Source: Flavobacteriales bacterium (GTDB lineage Bacteria > Bacteroidota > Bacteroidia > NS11-12g > UBA955). From it: DNA of 7,337 nt. The DNA is taken from contig CANFVI010000082.1 in the NCBI GenBank assembly GCA_947450405.1, positions 1-7,337 of the forward strand. Direction: 5' to 3'. This document shows positions 6,787 through 7,337 of this stretch, in pieces. Under the pieces are notes generated by a model. The model searched no databases and was not told the origin of the DNA. It saw only the letters and a program-made list of their open reading frames with translations. A program made the translations under genes and the position numbers. Each line of letters starts with the position of its first letter. Position 1 is the first letter of the stretch.

Positions 6787-7337
6787 ATGAAAAAATATAT
6801 TCTTATTCTCTTCTTTAGTTTTATAAAACTGAATGCCCAACGAAATGTAATTTTAATTATTGCTGATGATCTTGGAAGTGATTATTGTGGATTTTATGAA
6901 AATCATGTAGATACTGCTTCAATGCCAAATGTAAGGAAGTTGCTGAATAGAGGCGTTCGTTTTAGATATGCTTGGTCAAATCCATTGTGTTCTCCAACCA
7001 GAGCAGGTATTTTAACAGGAAGATATAGTTTTAGAACGGGTGTTGGAGATGTTGTTGCAGCAGGTTCGGCTGAAATTGATACTGCCGAAATTACTATTCC
7101 CCGATTGCTAAAAAAGTATTCATCAAATAAAATTGCGACAGCCGGCATTGGCAAGTGGCATTTGACAGCTCCCAAACCGGCAAAATTCACTTACCCTAAT
7201 ATTATGGGATATGATTATTATGCTGGAAATTTTCTTGGACAACTAGCTAATTATTACAGTTGGACAAAAATTGTAAACGGTGTTTCTGGCACTTCAAATG
7301 TGTATGCAACAATTGATGAAACATCAGATGCAATTAA
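6787..7337 (+). CDS. secreted type I (formylglycine) sulfatase, N-terminal part, cut by window end
   Basis: The first 183 codons of a sulfatase are open from the ATG at 6787 to the window edge; the remaining C-terminal part lies outside. A short Sec signal peptide (MKKYILILFFSFIKLNA, cleavage expected before Gln18) indicates export. The mature protein begins with NVILIIADDLG, in which Asp27 and Asp28 are the usual calcium ligands. CSPTRAGILTGRY starts at Cys68 and fits the CxPxR signature whose cysteine is converted to the catalytic formylglycine. GIGKWHL at 120-126 supplies the conserved Lys123 and His125. These are the core motifs of the S1 family of arylsulfatase-type enzymes, which hydrolyse sulfate esters of aromatic compounds or glycans. 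The substrate cannot be told from this portion. The maturation enzyme (FGE or anSME) is not in the window. The 78-base gap and the weak hairpin before it suggest a unit separate from the esterase gene. Confidence 0.92.
   Translation, partial: MKKYILILFFSFIKLNAQRNVILIIADDLGSDYCGFYENHVDTASMPNVRKLLNRGVRFRYAWSNPLCSPTRAGILTGRYSFRTGVGDVVAAGSAEIDTAEITIPRLLKKYSSNKIATAGIGKWHLTAPKPAKFTYPNIMGYDYYAGNFLGQLANYYSWTKIVNGVSGTSNVYATIDETSDAI

Noticed and set aside
6903..7190. Open frame of 95 codons on the - strand
   Set aside because: It is antisense to the sulfatase motifs CxPxR and GKWH, which fix the + strand as coding.

Overview
The window is an AT-rich stretch coding entirely on the + strand, most likely from a member of the Bacteroidota. 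The reasons are the strong A/T bias in codons and spacers, start codons without a recognisable Shine-Dalgarno sequence, secretion signals cleaved before Gln (SSA|Q, LNA|Q), and closest resemblance of the MBOAT protein to AlgI-like proteins of that phylum. This assignment is an inference; no rRNA or other phylogenetic marker is present. I see no tRNA, rRNA, CRISPR array, insertion sequence or long repeat, and no gene-free stretch over 100 bases.

Region 1 (1-2670) is a molybdenum-enzyme module. It holds the 3' end of fdhD, whose product delivers sulfur to the molybdenum cofactor of formate dehydrogenases. After 93 bases comes a complete 769-residue FdhF/YdeP-family molybdopterin oxidoreductase, the kind of enzyme FdhD serves.

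Region 2 (2704-6708) is a tightly packed three-gene unit: a membrane-anchored SGNH-fold protein, an AlgI/PatA-like MBOAT O-acyltransferase, and a secreted SGNH esterase with a C-terminal LysM domain. The first two genes overlap by 26 bases and the last two by one base (TGATG). The third protein looks like the O-acetylpeptidoglycan esterase Ape1: a GDSH block I, a large insertion before the GTNE block III, and a DxxH dyad. My reading is that this is a PatB/PatA/Ape1-type cassette. The MBOAT would carry acetyl groups across the inner membrane, the anchored SGNH protein would transfer them to a periplasmic glycan (probably peptidoglycan), and the LysM-bearing esterase would bind the wall and remove them. 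A LysM domain fused to an Ape1-like esterase is the most distinctive feature of the window.

Region 3 (6709-7337) begins a probably separate unit. After a weak terminator-like hairpin and a 78-base spacer comes the first 183 codons of a secreted type I (formylglycine) sulfatase, cut by the window edge. Nothing in the sequence ties it functionally to the O-acetylation genes.
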